NCBI GenBank assembly: GCA_963599445.1
Contig: CAVBWZ010000016.1
Span: 1-57,110, forward strand
DNA: 57,110 nucleotides
From: UBA9732 sp963599445
GTDB taxonomy: Bacteria; Spirochaetota; Spirochaetia; Sphaerochaetales; Sphaerochaetaceae
Direction of reading: 5' to 3'
Below are positions 7,524 through 15,680 of this stretch, one piece after another. Below the pieces are notes generated by a model. That model ran no database searches and was not told the origin of the DNA. It saw nothing but the letters and a program-made list of their open reading frames with translations. Position numbers and translations under genes: made by a program. Positions within the stretch are counted from its first letter, which is position 1. Each line of letters opens with the position of its first letter.

Positions 7524-8844
7524 AGTAACAATGGACAAGATAGTTTCGCTTTGCAGAAGAAGAGGATTCATATTCCAGAGCAGTGAGATCTACGGCGGCC
7601 TCAACGGCGCCTACGACTATGGTCCACTTGGCGTACAGCTCAAGAACAACATAAGGGACCTTTGGTGGAAGGAGATGACTCAGCTGCATGACAGCATCGT
7701 TGGTCTTGATGCTTCCATCCTCATGCACCCAAGGGTTTGGGAGGCAAGCGGACACGTGAGCAACTTCACTGACCCAATGGTCGACTGCAAACAGTGCAAG
7801 AGCCGCTTCAGAGCGGACCAGATAGACCTCAACGGACCATGTCCGGTGTGCGGAAGCAAGGGTACGTTCACAGCACCAAGGAACTTCAACCTCATGTTCG
7901 CCACCCACATTGGACCAGATGTGGATGCGGCATCCACAATCTACCTCAGACCTGAGACGGCACAGGGCATCTACACGGAGTTCAAGAACGTCGTACAGTC
8001 CTCCCGTGTCAAGATTCCATTTGGAATCGCCCAGGTTGGAAAGAGCTTCAGAAACGAGATCACGACAAAGAACTTCATATTCCGCTCCTGCGAGTTCGAG
8101 CAGATGGAGATGCAGTTCTTCTGCAAGCCAGGTACGGACGAGAAGTGGTTCCCGTACTGGAGGGAGCAGAGGATGAACTTCTACATCAACAAGCTTGGAA
8201 TCGTTCCAGAGCATCTCAGATGGCATCAGCATGGACCGGATGAGCTTGCCTTCTACGCAAAGGATGCGTACGACATCCAGTTCCTCTTCCCAATGGGATG
8301 GCAGGAGCTTGAGGGCATCCACAGCAGGACGGACTACGACCTCACGCAGCATCAGAAGTTCTCAGGCAAGGACCTTACATACCTTGATCCTGAGACGAAC
8401 GAGAAGTACGTGCCATATGTCGTGGAGACATCCGCAGGACTTACAAGGAACGTCCTCATGGCCCTCTCGGACGCCTACGATGAGGAGAAGCTCGAAGACG
8501 GCGATGTGAGGACCGTCCTTCACTTCCACCCGAGCGTTGCACCTGTCACCGTTGCGGTCCTTCCTCTTGTCAAAAAGGACGGCATTGGCGAGTATGCAGA
8601 CAAGCTCGAGCATGAGCTTAGGGAGGACTTCGCAACGTTCTTCGACCAGAGCGGAGCAATCGGCCGCCGCTACAGAAGGATGGACGAGATTGGAACACCT
8701 TACTGCGTGACAGTCGACTACGACACCCTCAAGGACCACACAGTCACACTCAGGTTCCGCGACTCCATGCAGCAGGTAAGGGTTCCTGTCAGCGAACTCG
8801 TTTCCGAAATCAAGAAGGCGACCAAGGAATACAAGAGGGTATGA
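7516..8844 (+). CDS. glyS: glycyl-tRNA synthetase, single-chain (alpha2) type
   Basis: 442 residues. Class II enzyme that charges tRNA-Gly. It opens with IVSLCRRRGFIFQSSEIYGGLNGAYDYGPLG, typical of the homodimeric type rather than the two-subunit GlyQ/GlyS type. Two CxxC pairs near residues 91-117 look zinc-binding. Motif 2 is FRNEITTKNFIFRSCEFEQMEMQFF and the C-terminal anticodon domain begins near VAPVTVAVLPL. It overlaps gltX by eight bases and tyrS by four. Confidence 0.95.
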   Translation: MSEVTMDKIVSLCRRRGFIFQSSEIYGGLNGAYDYGPLGVQLKNNIRDLWWKEMTQLHDSIVGLDASILMHPRVWEASGHVSNFTDPMVDCKQCKSRFRADQIDLNGPCPVCGSKGTFTAPRNFNLMFATHIGPDVDAASTIYLRPETAQGIYTEFKNVVQSSRVKIPFGIAQVGKSFRNEITTKNFIFRSCEFEQMEMQFFCKPGTDEKWFPYWREQRMNFYINKLGIVPEHLRWHQHGPDELAFYAKDAYDIQFLFPMGWQELEGIHSRTDYDLTQHQKFSGKDLTYLDPETNEKYVPYVVETSAGLTRNVLMALSDAYDEEKLEDGDVRTVLHFHPSVAPVTVAVLPLVKKDGIGEYADKLEHELREDFATFFDQSGAIGRRYRRMDEIGTPYCVTVDYDTLKDHTVTLRFRDSMQQVRVPVSELVSEIKKATKEYKRV

Positions 8845-10079
8845 GCATGAACAAAGCGTTACAGGTACTCGTAGACAGAGGCTTCGTAAAGGATTGCACC
8901 AATCTGGATGGCTTGTCAGACCTCATGGACAAGGTTCCGGTCACGTTCTACTGTGGAACGGACCCAACAGGTCCATCCCTGCACGTAGGCCACATAGTCC
9001 CGTTCTTTGCAATGCACCATCTTCAGGAACATGGCCATAGACCCATAGCCTTGGTCGGTGGCGGTACGGGTCTCATTGGAGACCCATCTGGCAAGACCGA
9101 GCTCCGTAAAATCCTTCCTCCGGAGCAGATTGAAGCCAATGCAAAGAGCATTGCAAAGCAGCTTTCAAAGGTCGTGAACTTCGATGAAGTCCCACCTGAA
9201 GGCTACGGCAAGGGCATGATTGTCAACAACGCCGACTGGCTTGTTGGACTCAACTACATAGAGTTCCTTCGAGATGTAGGCAAATACTTCTCCGTAAACA
9301 GAATGCTTACGTTCGAAGGCGTCAAGCAAAGGCTGGAGAGGGGACTGTCCTTCATAGAGTTCAACTATCAGTTGCTTCAGTCCTACGACTACTACATGCT
9401 CTACAAGAACTACGGCAACATGCTTCAGATAGGCGGCGCCGACCAGTGGGGCAATATAGTTGCAGGAATAGATCTCATCCAAAGAATGGGCGGTCCAGAG
9501 TGCTACGGCCTCACGTTCAACCTCATCATGAGGGCTGACGGCAAGAAGATGGGAAAGAGCGAGCAAGGGGCTGTGTTCCTTGATCCTACGCTCTACACGC
9601 CATACAACTTCTATCAGTACTGGAGGAACATAGCCGATGCCGATGTCATCAAGTTCATGAAGCTCTTTACTTTCATGAGCCTTGACGAGATAGCAACGTA
9701 CGATGACCCAGCAAGGAACATCAACGATGCAAAGGCAAAGCTTGCATACGAGATCACGAAGATAATCCATGGAGAGGAAGAGGCCCAGAAGGCCGTCTCA
9801 GCTGCAAAGGCCGCCTTTGGAAATGGTGGAGACCGCAGCGCAATGCCGACCGTCAATGTGGCGTTTGGAGATGGCAAGGGCATCATAGACCTGTTCTTCG
9901 AGGCTGGACTTGGCGCAACCAAGAGCGATGTAAGAAGGCTTGTGGAGGGCGGTGGTTGCTTTGTGAACGACAATAAGATCACAGATGTCAAGGCAATCAT
10001 CACCAAGGATGACGCCAAGGACGGAGAGATGATTCTCAGAGCAGGCAAGAAACGCATAATGAGGGTCATCGTAGAGTAG
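8841..10079 (+). CDS. tyrS: tyrosyl-tRNA synthetase
   Basis: 412 residues. Class I enzyme that charges tRNA-Tyr. HIGH-type motif HVGH near residue 47, KMSKS-type loop KKMGKS near 234, and a C-terminal S4 RNA-binding domain (SDVRRLVEGGGCFVNDNKI). The start ATG overlaps the glyS stop by four bases (ATGA); a second in-frame ATG lies two codons later. Last gene of the gltX-glyS-tyrS unit. Confidence 0.95.
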   Translation: MSMNKALQVLVDRGFVKDCTNLDGLSDLMDKVPVTFYCGTDPTGPSLHVGHIVPFFAMHHLQEHGHRPIALVGGGTGLIGDPSGKTELRKILPPEQIEANAKSIAKQLSKVVNFDEVPPEGYGKGMIVNNADWLVGLNYIEFLRDVGKYFSVNRMLTFEGVKQRLERGLSFIEFNYQLLQSYDYYMLYKNYGNMLQIGGADQWGNIVAGIDLIQRMGGPECYGLTFNLIMRADGKKMGKSEQGAVFLDPTLYTPYNFYQYWRNIADADVIKFMKLFTFMSLDEIATYDDPARNINDAKAKLAYEITKIIHGEEEAQKAVSAAKAAFGNGGDRSAMPTVNVAFGDGKGIIDLFFEAGLGATKSDVRRLVEGGGCFVNDNKITDVKAIITKDDAKDGEMILRAGKKRIMRVIVE

Positions 10080-10089
10080 TCGAAGATTT

Positions 10090-10169
10090 CGAAGGCTTCC
10101 CTTCGATCCTCTTGAAGTACCGGATGCAAAAGGCTGGCAAAAGGTTGTTCAGCCTATGAGCGTCCGGTA
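10090..10169. terminator. two hairpins ending the synthetase operon and facing ABC operon
   Basis: The first hairpin is CGAAGG-CTTC-CCTTCG at 10090-10105. The second has arms TACCGGA (10118-10124) and TCCGGTA (10163-10169) with an inner GGCT/AGCC pairing, followed by TATTTTTG. Its right arm lies inside the 3' end of the convergent ABC ATPase gene. It could serve both directions. Confidence 0.6.
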
Positions 10170-10835
10170 TATTTTTGCCTGGATGATGGCAGTATTCTCC
10201 AATGTGCGTTCGTTTCTTGGTGTATCAATGTGAAATGAGTCATCGATTTTCATTGGCTTGCCTGAAAGGCACACTATGTCATCCGCTACAAGGCACGCCT
10301 CCGTTATGTCATGCGTGACCCAAACGACTGTTCTCCTATCCTGTTTCCATAGCTTCATGAAAACCTTGAGGAGGTCCGACTTCAACTTGGTATCCAGGTT
10401 CTGAAACGGTTCGTCCATAAGGAGCATCTTTGATGGATATGAGAAGGCTCGGGCCATGGAGGCCCTTTGCTTCATCCCTCCTGAAAGCTCGTTTGGATAT
10501 TTCTCTAGGCTATCCTCAAGTCCTACTGCGTTGAGCATGTCCTTTGCTGTTGCAACGTCTCCTTCCAACACCAGCGCAACGTTCTCCTGTGCCGTCATCC
10601 AAGGCAGCAGCCGTGGTTCCTGGAAGAGATAGCTTGTCCTTCCTTCTTCGTCCGCACTGCGTATGATTGTTCCTCCGTCAGGTGAGAGCGTTCCTGCAAT
10701 GATGTTGAGCAGAGTCGTCTTTCCGCATCCCGATGGTCCTACCAGACATGTTATTCCATTTGGTCTCACTTCAAGTGAAAAGCCTTCCATAACGAGATTC
10801 TTACCAAAGGCTTTGCTTAGATGCTCTATCTGCAT
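10149..10835 (-). CDS. ABC transporter ATPase, SsuB/TauB type
   Basis: 228 residues from the ATG at 10835, which overlaps the permease stop by ten bases. The longer upstream frame is not needed. Walker A GPSGCGKTT (33-41), signature LSGGMKQR, Walker B MLLMDEPFQNLD and the H-loop VWVTHDITEA are all intact. It should power the membrane permease encoded just upstream. The SsuB/TauB class imports sulfonates, nitrate, thiamine-precursor-like or similar small solutes. The substrate cannot be read from the sequence. Confidence 0.9.
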   Translation of the reverse strand: MQIEHLSKAFGKNLVMEGFSLEVRPNGITCLVGPSGCGKTTLLNIIAGTLSPDGGTIIRSADEEGRTSYLFQEPRLLPWMTAQENVALVLEGDVATAKDMLNAVGLEDSLEKYPNELSGGMKQRASMARAFSYPSKMLLMDEPFQNLDTKLKSDLLKVFMKLWKQDRRTVVWVTHDITEACLVADDIVCLSGKPMKIDDSFHIDTPRNERTLENTAIIQAKIYRTLIG

Positions 10836-11599
10836 TCGGCACGCCTCCTTCCTGAAACCTTTCCAATGAAGAAGTCGAAGAGTCCATCGCCAAGTGCTGT
10901 AAGCAGAACCGCCACTATCGTCCATGCAAGGACCACGTTCGTTTCAAGTTGGATCTGGGCAAGCTGCAGTGAGCGGCCTACTCCGTATTTAGGTAGGACA
11001 ATCACTTCTGCGGCTATCACGACCTTCCATATCATGGAAAGGGTCTGTCGTGCACCTGTAAGGATCTGCGGTGTTATGGAAGGTATGATGAGGTATCGCA
11101 ATCTGCGTGAGCCTTCGATGCCATATACCATGCACATCTTCTCAAGTTTTTCATCTATGTTGGAGTATGCGTCCATCGTTTGCACGAACATGACAGGGAA
11201 GGCCATGAGAAATGCGCTGAACACGGGAACCTTGGAAGTCCCAAGCCAAATGAACGCAAGAAGTATTACGCTCATGACAGGTGTGGCCTTGAATAGCGCC
11301 ACAATAGGTGATATCGCCCTTCTAAAGGCAACGAACCTTCCTGAAAGAATCCCGCAGGTTGTTCCGCACAGCACTATGAGTACGAAGCTGTACAACGCTC
11401 TGAGTACGGTTCCGCCAATGTTCGAAAGAAACGCCTTTGAGCCGAACAGTCCAAGGGTCGTTTTCAATACTTCAGCTGGAGTTGGAAGGATTATGGGTGC
11501 ATCCAGTGCAACCGATGCCATCCACCACACGAGAACGATTGCGAGGCATGAAAGGACTGAAACATATCCATACCTGTTTCTTCGCTCTTTGTGGTTCAT
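10826..11599 (-). CDS. ABC transporter permease, SsuC/TauC type
   Basis: 257 residues with about six membrane helices. The coupling loop that contacts the ATPase is YGIEGSRRLRYLIIPSITPQ. The start has an AAGGAG site eight bases upstream. It is the inner-membrane channel of the transporter, whose ATPase overlaps its 3' end and whose binding protein is encoded 0.8 kb upstream on the same strand. Confidence 0.88.
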   Translation of the reverse strand: MNHKERRNRYGYVSVLSCLAIVLVWWMASVALDAPIILPTPAEVLKTTLGLFGSKAFLSNIGGTVLRALYSFVLIVLCGTTCGILSGRFVAFRRAISPIVALFKATPVMSVILLAFIWLGTSKVPVFSAFLMAFPVMFVQTMDAYSNIDEKLEKMCMVYGIEGSRRLRYLIIPSITPQILTGARQTLSMIWKVVIAAEVIVLPKYGVGRSLQLAQIQLETNVVLAWTIVAVLLTALGDGLFDFFIGKVSGRRRAECR

Positions 11600-11619
11600 T
11601 GGATCTCCTTGGTGGCTGT

Positions 11620-11656
11620 GCTCTGGGACATCGGTCTATGATATCGGTCTATATCA
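11620..11656. repeat. short ATCGGTCTA direct repeats
   Basis: GACATCGGTCTATGAT is followed by ATCGGTCTATATC between the permease start and the mntP stop. GCTCTGGGACATCGGTCTAT (20 bases) recurs exactly at 47880-47899, inside a lipoprotein gene. A shorter copy, GACATCGGTCTA plus ATCGGTCC, lies at 37555-37576. Confidence 0.5.
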
Positions 11657-11660
11657 ATGC

Positions 11661-12251
11661 CTATAGTATACCACCAAGTAGTATCTCTATGCCAATGGCT
11701 ACGAGTATGACGCCTCCAAGTATCGTGGCCTTTTTTGCGAGCTTGGTGCCAAAGCGTTTGCCTATGACGACTCCGGCTATGCAGATTCCAAATGTGATGG
11801 CTCCTATTATGAAGGATGCCACCAGTGCGGTCTGGACATCGTACTGTTCAATCGTGAAGCCTACGGATAGGGCGTCGATGGAGGTTCCAACCCCTTGGAT
11901 GAACAGCCTTTTGAATGACAAGACCTTTACGTTGCCTTCTTCGTCCTTGGTTTCGCCTTTGATGCCTTCGACTATCATTTCGATTCCAATCCACATGAGG
12001 ACTGCAAATCCTATCCAAGGGATGAACTTCTCGAACTTCCTGAAGTACTCCACAATCGTGTGGATGCATATCCATCCTGTCATTGGCATTACGAACTGGA
12101 ACACTGCGAACGTGCCTGCTATTAGGCTCATTCTGCCGAATTCCATTTTGGGTTCCCTAAGTCCGTTTGCAAGGGAGACTGAGAACGCATCCATCGCAAG
12201 CCCTACGCCAAGAAGGCATGTGTTCAGAAAAAAGACGAAGCTGAATTGCAT
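11661..12251 (-). CDS. mntP: MntP-type manganese efflux pump
   Basis: 196 residues with six hydrophobic segments. The family repeats are visible: GVGLAMDAFSVSLANGL near the N-terminus and GVGTSIDALSVGFTIEQYD in the second half, each with the conserved membrane Asp. It should export Mn(II) across the inner membrane. The ATG at 12251 was chosen by family alignment. An upstream TTG at 12272 is also possible, and the ribosome site is unclear. It sits between the binding-protein gene and the permease gene of an ABC transporter on the same strand. Confidence 0.85.
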   Translation of the reverse strand: MQFSFVFFLNTCLLGVGLAMDAFSVSLANGLREPKMEFGRMSLIAGTFAVFQFVMPMTGWICIHTIVEYFRKFEKFIPWIGFAVLMWIGIEMIVEGIKGETKDEEGNVKVLSFKRLFIQGVGTSIDALSVGFTIEQYDVQTALVASFIIGAITFGICIAGVVIGKRFGTKLAKKATILGGVILVAIGIEILLGGIL

Positions 12252-12345
12252 AATGAGGTAATCATACTCCAAAACAACGGTTTGTGTTAACAGAAGTTAG
12301 AGTGCTCTTACCTGATATGGTTGACACTGAGCTGAAGCGTGGTTG

Positions 12346-13308
12346 TCAGAGCCAAAAGCCTTCGTCAGGCAGCTTGCCTCCTATGGCATCTGGGGCGAGT
12401 TGGAGTAGGGCTTCGTAGTATGCGGAGGTCTCCTCCTTGGCTGCCTTCCCATCCTTGTAGACCAAGGCGCATTGGGCGATTGCAGGCGTGGCCATGGCTG
12501 CCTTCATTATTCCAAGTTCCTCTATCCTTTCGCCTGCGGTCTGTGGGTCTGAGAGAATGCTCTCTATGGAGCTTTTGTAGGCGGCCTTCATCATCTCTAC
12601 GGCCAATGGGTTTTCATCAGCATACTCGCTTCTTACGACGAGGATGCTCATTGGGTACTGTTCCTGTCCTGTGAGGGCTGTCCATTTCTCTTGGACATCA
12701 CTCAGAATCCTCACGTTTGGGTTCTGTCTGAGCACCATTGAAACGAAAGGTTGGGGGAGGATTGCAAGGCTTGCCTTCTGGGCTATTACCAACTGGGCAA
12801 GTTGGGCGGGGGCTGTGACCGAGTAGTCCGCTTCGTACTGCGGATACAGCAGCTGCGCCATGTGGTCTGGTGTTCCACCTGCACCTGGTACGTTTATTGT
12901 GGTTGTGGTGGCAGCCTCATCCGCAGCTTCATCTGCAACTTCGTCTGCAGCCTCATCCAAGGCCTCGCCGGTGCCAACGACACTCAGCATTCCTTCTCCA
13001 ATGATGGCTATAGCCTTTATACCAACCCCTTTGCTGTAGAGGTTCGCTGCAGCGTTCGCAGGAAGCGCCGCCATGTCAAGTTCTCCCTTTGCAAGTCTGG
13101 CAACCGCTTCGTTAGGAGATGGGTATACGCTTATCTGCACCATATCACCAACGAAATCTCCAAGCATGGAGCTTGAGAATCCAGTTGGCCCCTGCATGAC
13201 TCCAAGGCGAACCACAGTATCGCTTTCTTCGTTTATAGCCTGTGCAAACACCTGTGTCATGCACATGATCAAAATTGCAACCGAGACGATTCTTCTAATG
13301 TTCTTCAT
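12346..13308 (-). CDS. ABC transporter periplasmic binding protein (SsuA/NMT1-like)
   Basis: 320 residues. A cleavable signal peptide ends near VFAQA. The mature part has the two-lobe binding-protein pattern: VRLGVMQGPTG, then ELDMAALPANAAANLYSKG, with a late LAILPQPFVSMVL. It should deliver solute to the permease and ATPase encoded downstream. An Ala/Asp/Glu insertion (DEAADEVADEAADEAA) encoded by four 12-base repeats interrupts the first lobe. Substrate not predictable. Confidence 0.8.
   Translation of the reverse strand: MKNIRRIVSVAILIMCMTQVFAQAINEESDTVVRLGVMQGPTGFSSSMLGDFVGDMVQISVYPSPNEAVARLAKGELDMAALPANAAANLYSKGVGIKAIAIIGEGMLSVVGTGEALDEAADEVADEAADEAATTTTINVPGAGGTPDHMAQLLYPQYEADYSVTAPAQLAQLVIAQKASLAILPQPFVSMVLRQNPNVRILSDVQEKWTALTGQEQYPMSILVVRSEYADENPLAVEMMKAAYKSSIESILSDPQTAGERIEELGIMKAAMATPAIAQCALVYKDGKAAKEETSAYYEALLQLAPDAIGGKLPDEGFWL
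12911..12958 (-). repeat. coding 12-base tandem repeat in the binding protein
   Basis: Four consecutive 12-mers of the form GCAGCYTCATCY (plus strand) encode the acidic DEAA-type insertion. Copies 1 and 4 are identical; 2 and 3 differ by a few bases. The length keeps frame, so copy number could vary without breaking the gene. Confidence 0.65.
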
Positions 13309-13366
13309 GGTTTGGATTCTACCTGTTTCAATGCGTCCGTTGCAATTGAGAAACGGCTGTCAGCGA

Positions 13367-13395
13367 TTGTTAAAATGCGACATTGTTCCTATAAT
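13367..13395 (+). promoter_or_regulatory. promoter of ogg, leaderless arrangement
   Basis: TTGTTA, a 17-base spacer, then a perfect TATAAT at 13390-13395. The ATG of ogg starts seven bases after the -10, at the expected transcription start. No ribosome site is present. Confidence 0.65.
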
Positions 13396-13402
13396 CACAT
13401 GT

Positions 13403-14278
13403 ATGCAGAATATGTCTGATGCCCGTCGTTCGACGGCAAAGGAATTGAGTGAAAAGGAACTTAGCCTCAGGGATACGCTTTTGAGCGGACAATGTTTCAG
13501 AGTAAACGAATGTGATGGAATTTGGACGGTAAAGGCTGGCATTGGGTCATCGTTTAGAACTCTCAAGGTTTCTCAGAACGATCTGAGCCCAATTGTGGAC
13601 GACCCGTTCTGGTCCAACTACTTTGACCTTGGTCTTGACTATGAGGGTCTCAAATCCCGCTTCTCTCAGCTGTCACCCGTAATGGCCAAGGCCTGTTCCT
13701 ACGCTCCTGGAATACGAATCCTCAACCAGGATCCTTGGGAGGCTCTGTGCAGCTTCGTCGTCTCCCAGAACAACAATATAAAGAGGATAATGGGGATAGT
13801 TGAGAGGATGTGCGACTTCTACGGAGGAGGTGGCTTTCCAGAGGCCTCCGTACTGGCCAATGCCTCGGAGGACGACCTGCGCTCCCTTGGCCTTGGATTC
13901 CGAGCTCCCTACATAGTGAACACCGCAAAGGCCGTACTCTACGGCGATATAGACCTAGACGCTTTGAAATCAATGGACATAGATGCAGCTCGCGCATGTC
14001 TTATGAAAGTGAAGGGCATCGGCCCAAAGGTGGCGGACTGCGCCCTGCTGTTCGGCTGCCATAGGCTGGACTGCTTTCCAATGGATGTATGGATGAAGCG
14101 TGCAATGGCCGAGTTCTTTCCAAACGAGGACAAATCCATCTTTGGAGAATACGCAGGCGTTGCCCAGCAGTACATTTTCCATTACGCTAGGACATCGGGA
14201 TATTTTGCAAATGCGGCCGCCGGTGCACATGATGCGACCGTTGGGACTTCGTTGCATAACGCAACCAACAAGGAGTGA
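13403..14278 (+). CDS. ogg: 8-oxoguanine DNA glycosylase / AP lyase (OGG1-like)
   Basis: 291 residues. Base-excision enzyme that removes 8-oxoguanine. An OGG N-terminal domain (LRDTLLSGQCFRV) is followed by the helix-hairpin-helix GPD domain. KGIGPKVADCALLFG carries the catalytic Lys and FPMDVWMKRAM the catalytic Asp. The frame is open far upstream, across the divergent binding-protein promoter. The ATG at 13403 sits seven bases after a TATAAT box and fits the family start; an ATG three codons later is the alternative. The TabA-like gene follows after four bases. Confidence 0.85.
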   Translation: MQNMSDARRSTAKELSEKELSLRDTLLSGQCFRVNECDGIWTVKAGIGSSFRTLKVSQNDLSPIVDDPFWSNYFDLGLDYEGLKSRFSQLSPVMAKACSYAPGIRILNQDPWEALCSFVVSQNNNIKRIMGIVERMCDFYGGGGFPEASVLANASEDDLRSLGLGFRAPYIVNTAKAVLYGDIDLDALKSMDIDAARACLMKVKGIGPKVADCALLFGCHRLDCFPMDVWMKRAMAEFFPNEDKSIFGEYAGVAQQYIFHYARTSGYFANAAAGAHDATVGTSLHNATNKE

Positions 14279-14282
14279 CGAT

Positions 14283-14732
14283 ATGGTTTTCGATTCGCTG
14301 GACCAACTTGAGATGTACATACCAATCCTTCCCGCCCTGCGTGTGGTTGCGGATGTCATGGACCACGATGACGTGTATGAGAAGGAATGCGGTACCTACG
14401 GCACCTATGACGACAAGGTCACATATGTAGTGTCCGAATACAAGACCTCCGTTGGCGGTAGGCAGTTCGAGTTCCACAAGGACCATTCCTGCGTCCAGAT
14501 CGTCCTCAAAGGCCAGGAGCTCATGAGCACCACGTGGCGCGAGCTCAAGAGCCAATGCGAGAACTTCAACGCTGCATCCGACATAGGCTTCATCGATGCC
14601 GAGCCAATCTCAGTCCTCCAGGCCACACAAGGCCGCTTTGCCGTGTTCTTCCCAGGTGAGCTTCACAAGACGGGCGTCGCCTTTGGAGAGCCATCCATAG
14701 TCAAGAAGGTGTGCTTCAGAATCCAGGATTGA
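14283..14732 (+). CDS. YhcH/YjgK/YiaL (TabA-like, DUF386) protein
   Basis: 149 residues, the usual size of this cupin-like family. Landmarks are QFEFHKDHSCVQIVLKGQEL, with the first metal-binding His/Glu region, and GRFAVFFPGELHKTGV with the conserved FPGExHxP-like metal site. Family members bind zinc and act in biofilm or sugar metabolism; the reaction is not firmly known. AAGGAG lies a few bases before the ATG and overlaps the end of ogg, so both are probably in one transcript. Confidence 0.8.
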   Translation: MVFDSLDQLEMYIPILPALRVVADVMDHDDVYEKECGTYGTYDDKVTYVVSEYKTSVGGRQFEFHKDHSCVQIVLKGQELMSTTWRELKSQCENFNAASDIGFIDAEPISVLQATQGRFAVFFPGELHKTGVAFGEPSIVKKVCFRIQD

Positions 14733-14827
14733 GCCTTGGCCTTGGGAAGTCGCTTCTTGGGGTTTCTTGGATTGATGCCGGCTTGCATCTCCTTTGTGAA
14801 GAAAAATGTTGATTTGGCCTCTTTCGT

Positions 14828-14855
14828 TTGACCTCTCGTCTGCATGATGTATATT
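14828..14855 (+). promoter_or_regulatory. promoter of the small membrane protein at 14916
   Basis: TTGACC, 16-base spacer, TATATT. A leader of about 55 bases follows, with GGAGG ahead of the ATG. Confidence 0.5.
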
Positions 14856-14915
14856 TGGAGCAGTTGATGAGGCTTCTGGCAATCCAGCGGCCCCGATACA
14901 TGGAGGTCTACTTCT

Positions 14916-15329
14916 ATGAAAAAGACATCTACAGCAAGTTTCATCGTAGCCATCGTACTTGTCGTGGCTTCGATTGCATTGTTCGTTCTGGGCGCATTGA
15001 ACATCAACGCCACCCAGATATATTCAAGAATTGGCAACGGCTACAGCTACATGCGCGTTTCCTACAACTTCTCGCTCGCCAGGATTGCAAACGGGTTCAT
15101 GATGGTTCTTCTTGGAGGCTTCACCTTCCTTGGTGGCATCATGCTTTTCATCCTTGCAGCCGTGACCCGCCCCGCAAAGGCCAACTGCACCGTGGAATGC
15201 TGCACCGCACAGCCAACGCAGGCATCACCGCTTTCACAGCCCGATGCCGTTGAAGCCTCCGCTTCGTGCTGCAACTGCAAAGCGGATGCATCCGCCACTG
15301 AAGCATCTTCTTCAGAGACGGAGAACTGA
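14916..15329 (+). CDS. small two-helix membrane protein with Cys-rich tail
   Basis: 137 residues. Two hydrophobic segments (about 8-28 and 58-86) flank a short exposed loop. The tail is rich in Ala, Ser, Thr and Cys, with ECC and ASCCNCK clusters that could bind metal or form disulfides. No known family is recognised. It has its own promoter-like sequence upstream, and a nested hairpin follows its 3' end. Confidence 0.65.
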   Translation: MKKTSTASFIVAIVLVVASIALFVLGALNINATQIYSRIGNGYSYMRVSYNFSLARIANGFMMVLLGGFTFLGGIMLFILAAVTRPAKANCTVECCTAQPTQASPLSQPDAVEASASCCNCKADASATEASSSETEN

Positions 15330-15385
15330 ATCGTACCTTAGTCCAAAGCGATTTGGCAGGTAATATAGTTTTTCCCTTCCCAATT

Positions 15386-15444
15386 GGTCTGCCGCCCGAC
15401 ATCCCCACATAGAGTTTTTCATACTCTCTCCCGGGCGGCAGACC
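15386..15444 (+). terminator. long nested hairpin, probable terminator
   Basis: GGTCTGCCGCCCG (15386-15398) pairs perfectly with CGGGCGGCAGACC (15432-15444). Inside the loop, AGAGT and ACTCT form a second stem. CTCTTTTCTCTC follows. A 13-pair stem with an internal hairpin is larger than a usual terminator, so it may also be the 3' end of a small RNA. Confidence 0.65.
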
Positions 15445-15460
15445 CTCTTTTCTCTCTTGC

Positions 15461-15575
15461 TCTTTGCGCGCATTGCGTCGTCAGTTCGGACACAGCCGTA
15501 CAAGTAGTACTGTCTGTGTCCTTCTTTCTAGCACTGCATCGCAAATAGCTGCGAGAATCCTTTGGTTGCAAATAA
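15461..15575. repeat. dispersed intergenic hairpin element, copy 2
   Basis: The outer stem GGACACAG/CTGTGTCC pairs over eight bases around the core CCGTACAAGTAGTACTGT, whose inner stem is GTAC/GTAC. The family 3' part follows: TTCTAGCACTGCATC, then CTGCGAG. The outer stem sequence is unlike the other copies but fully paired. Confidence 0.75.
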
Positions 15576-15680
15576 AAATCGGTTCCATGTATGTTTTGTA
15601 TTCTTTTTGAAGAAAACGCAGTTTGGATAGAAAAAAGTATATCGAAAAACTGAAAAATGAAGTTTGAATATAAGAACAAC

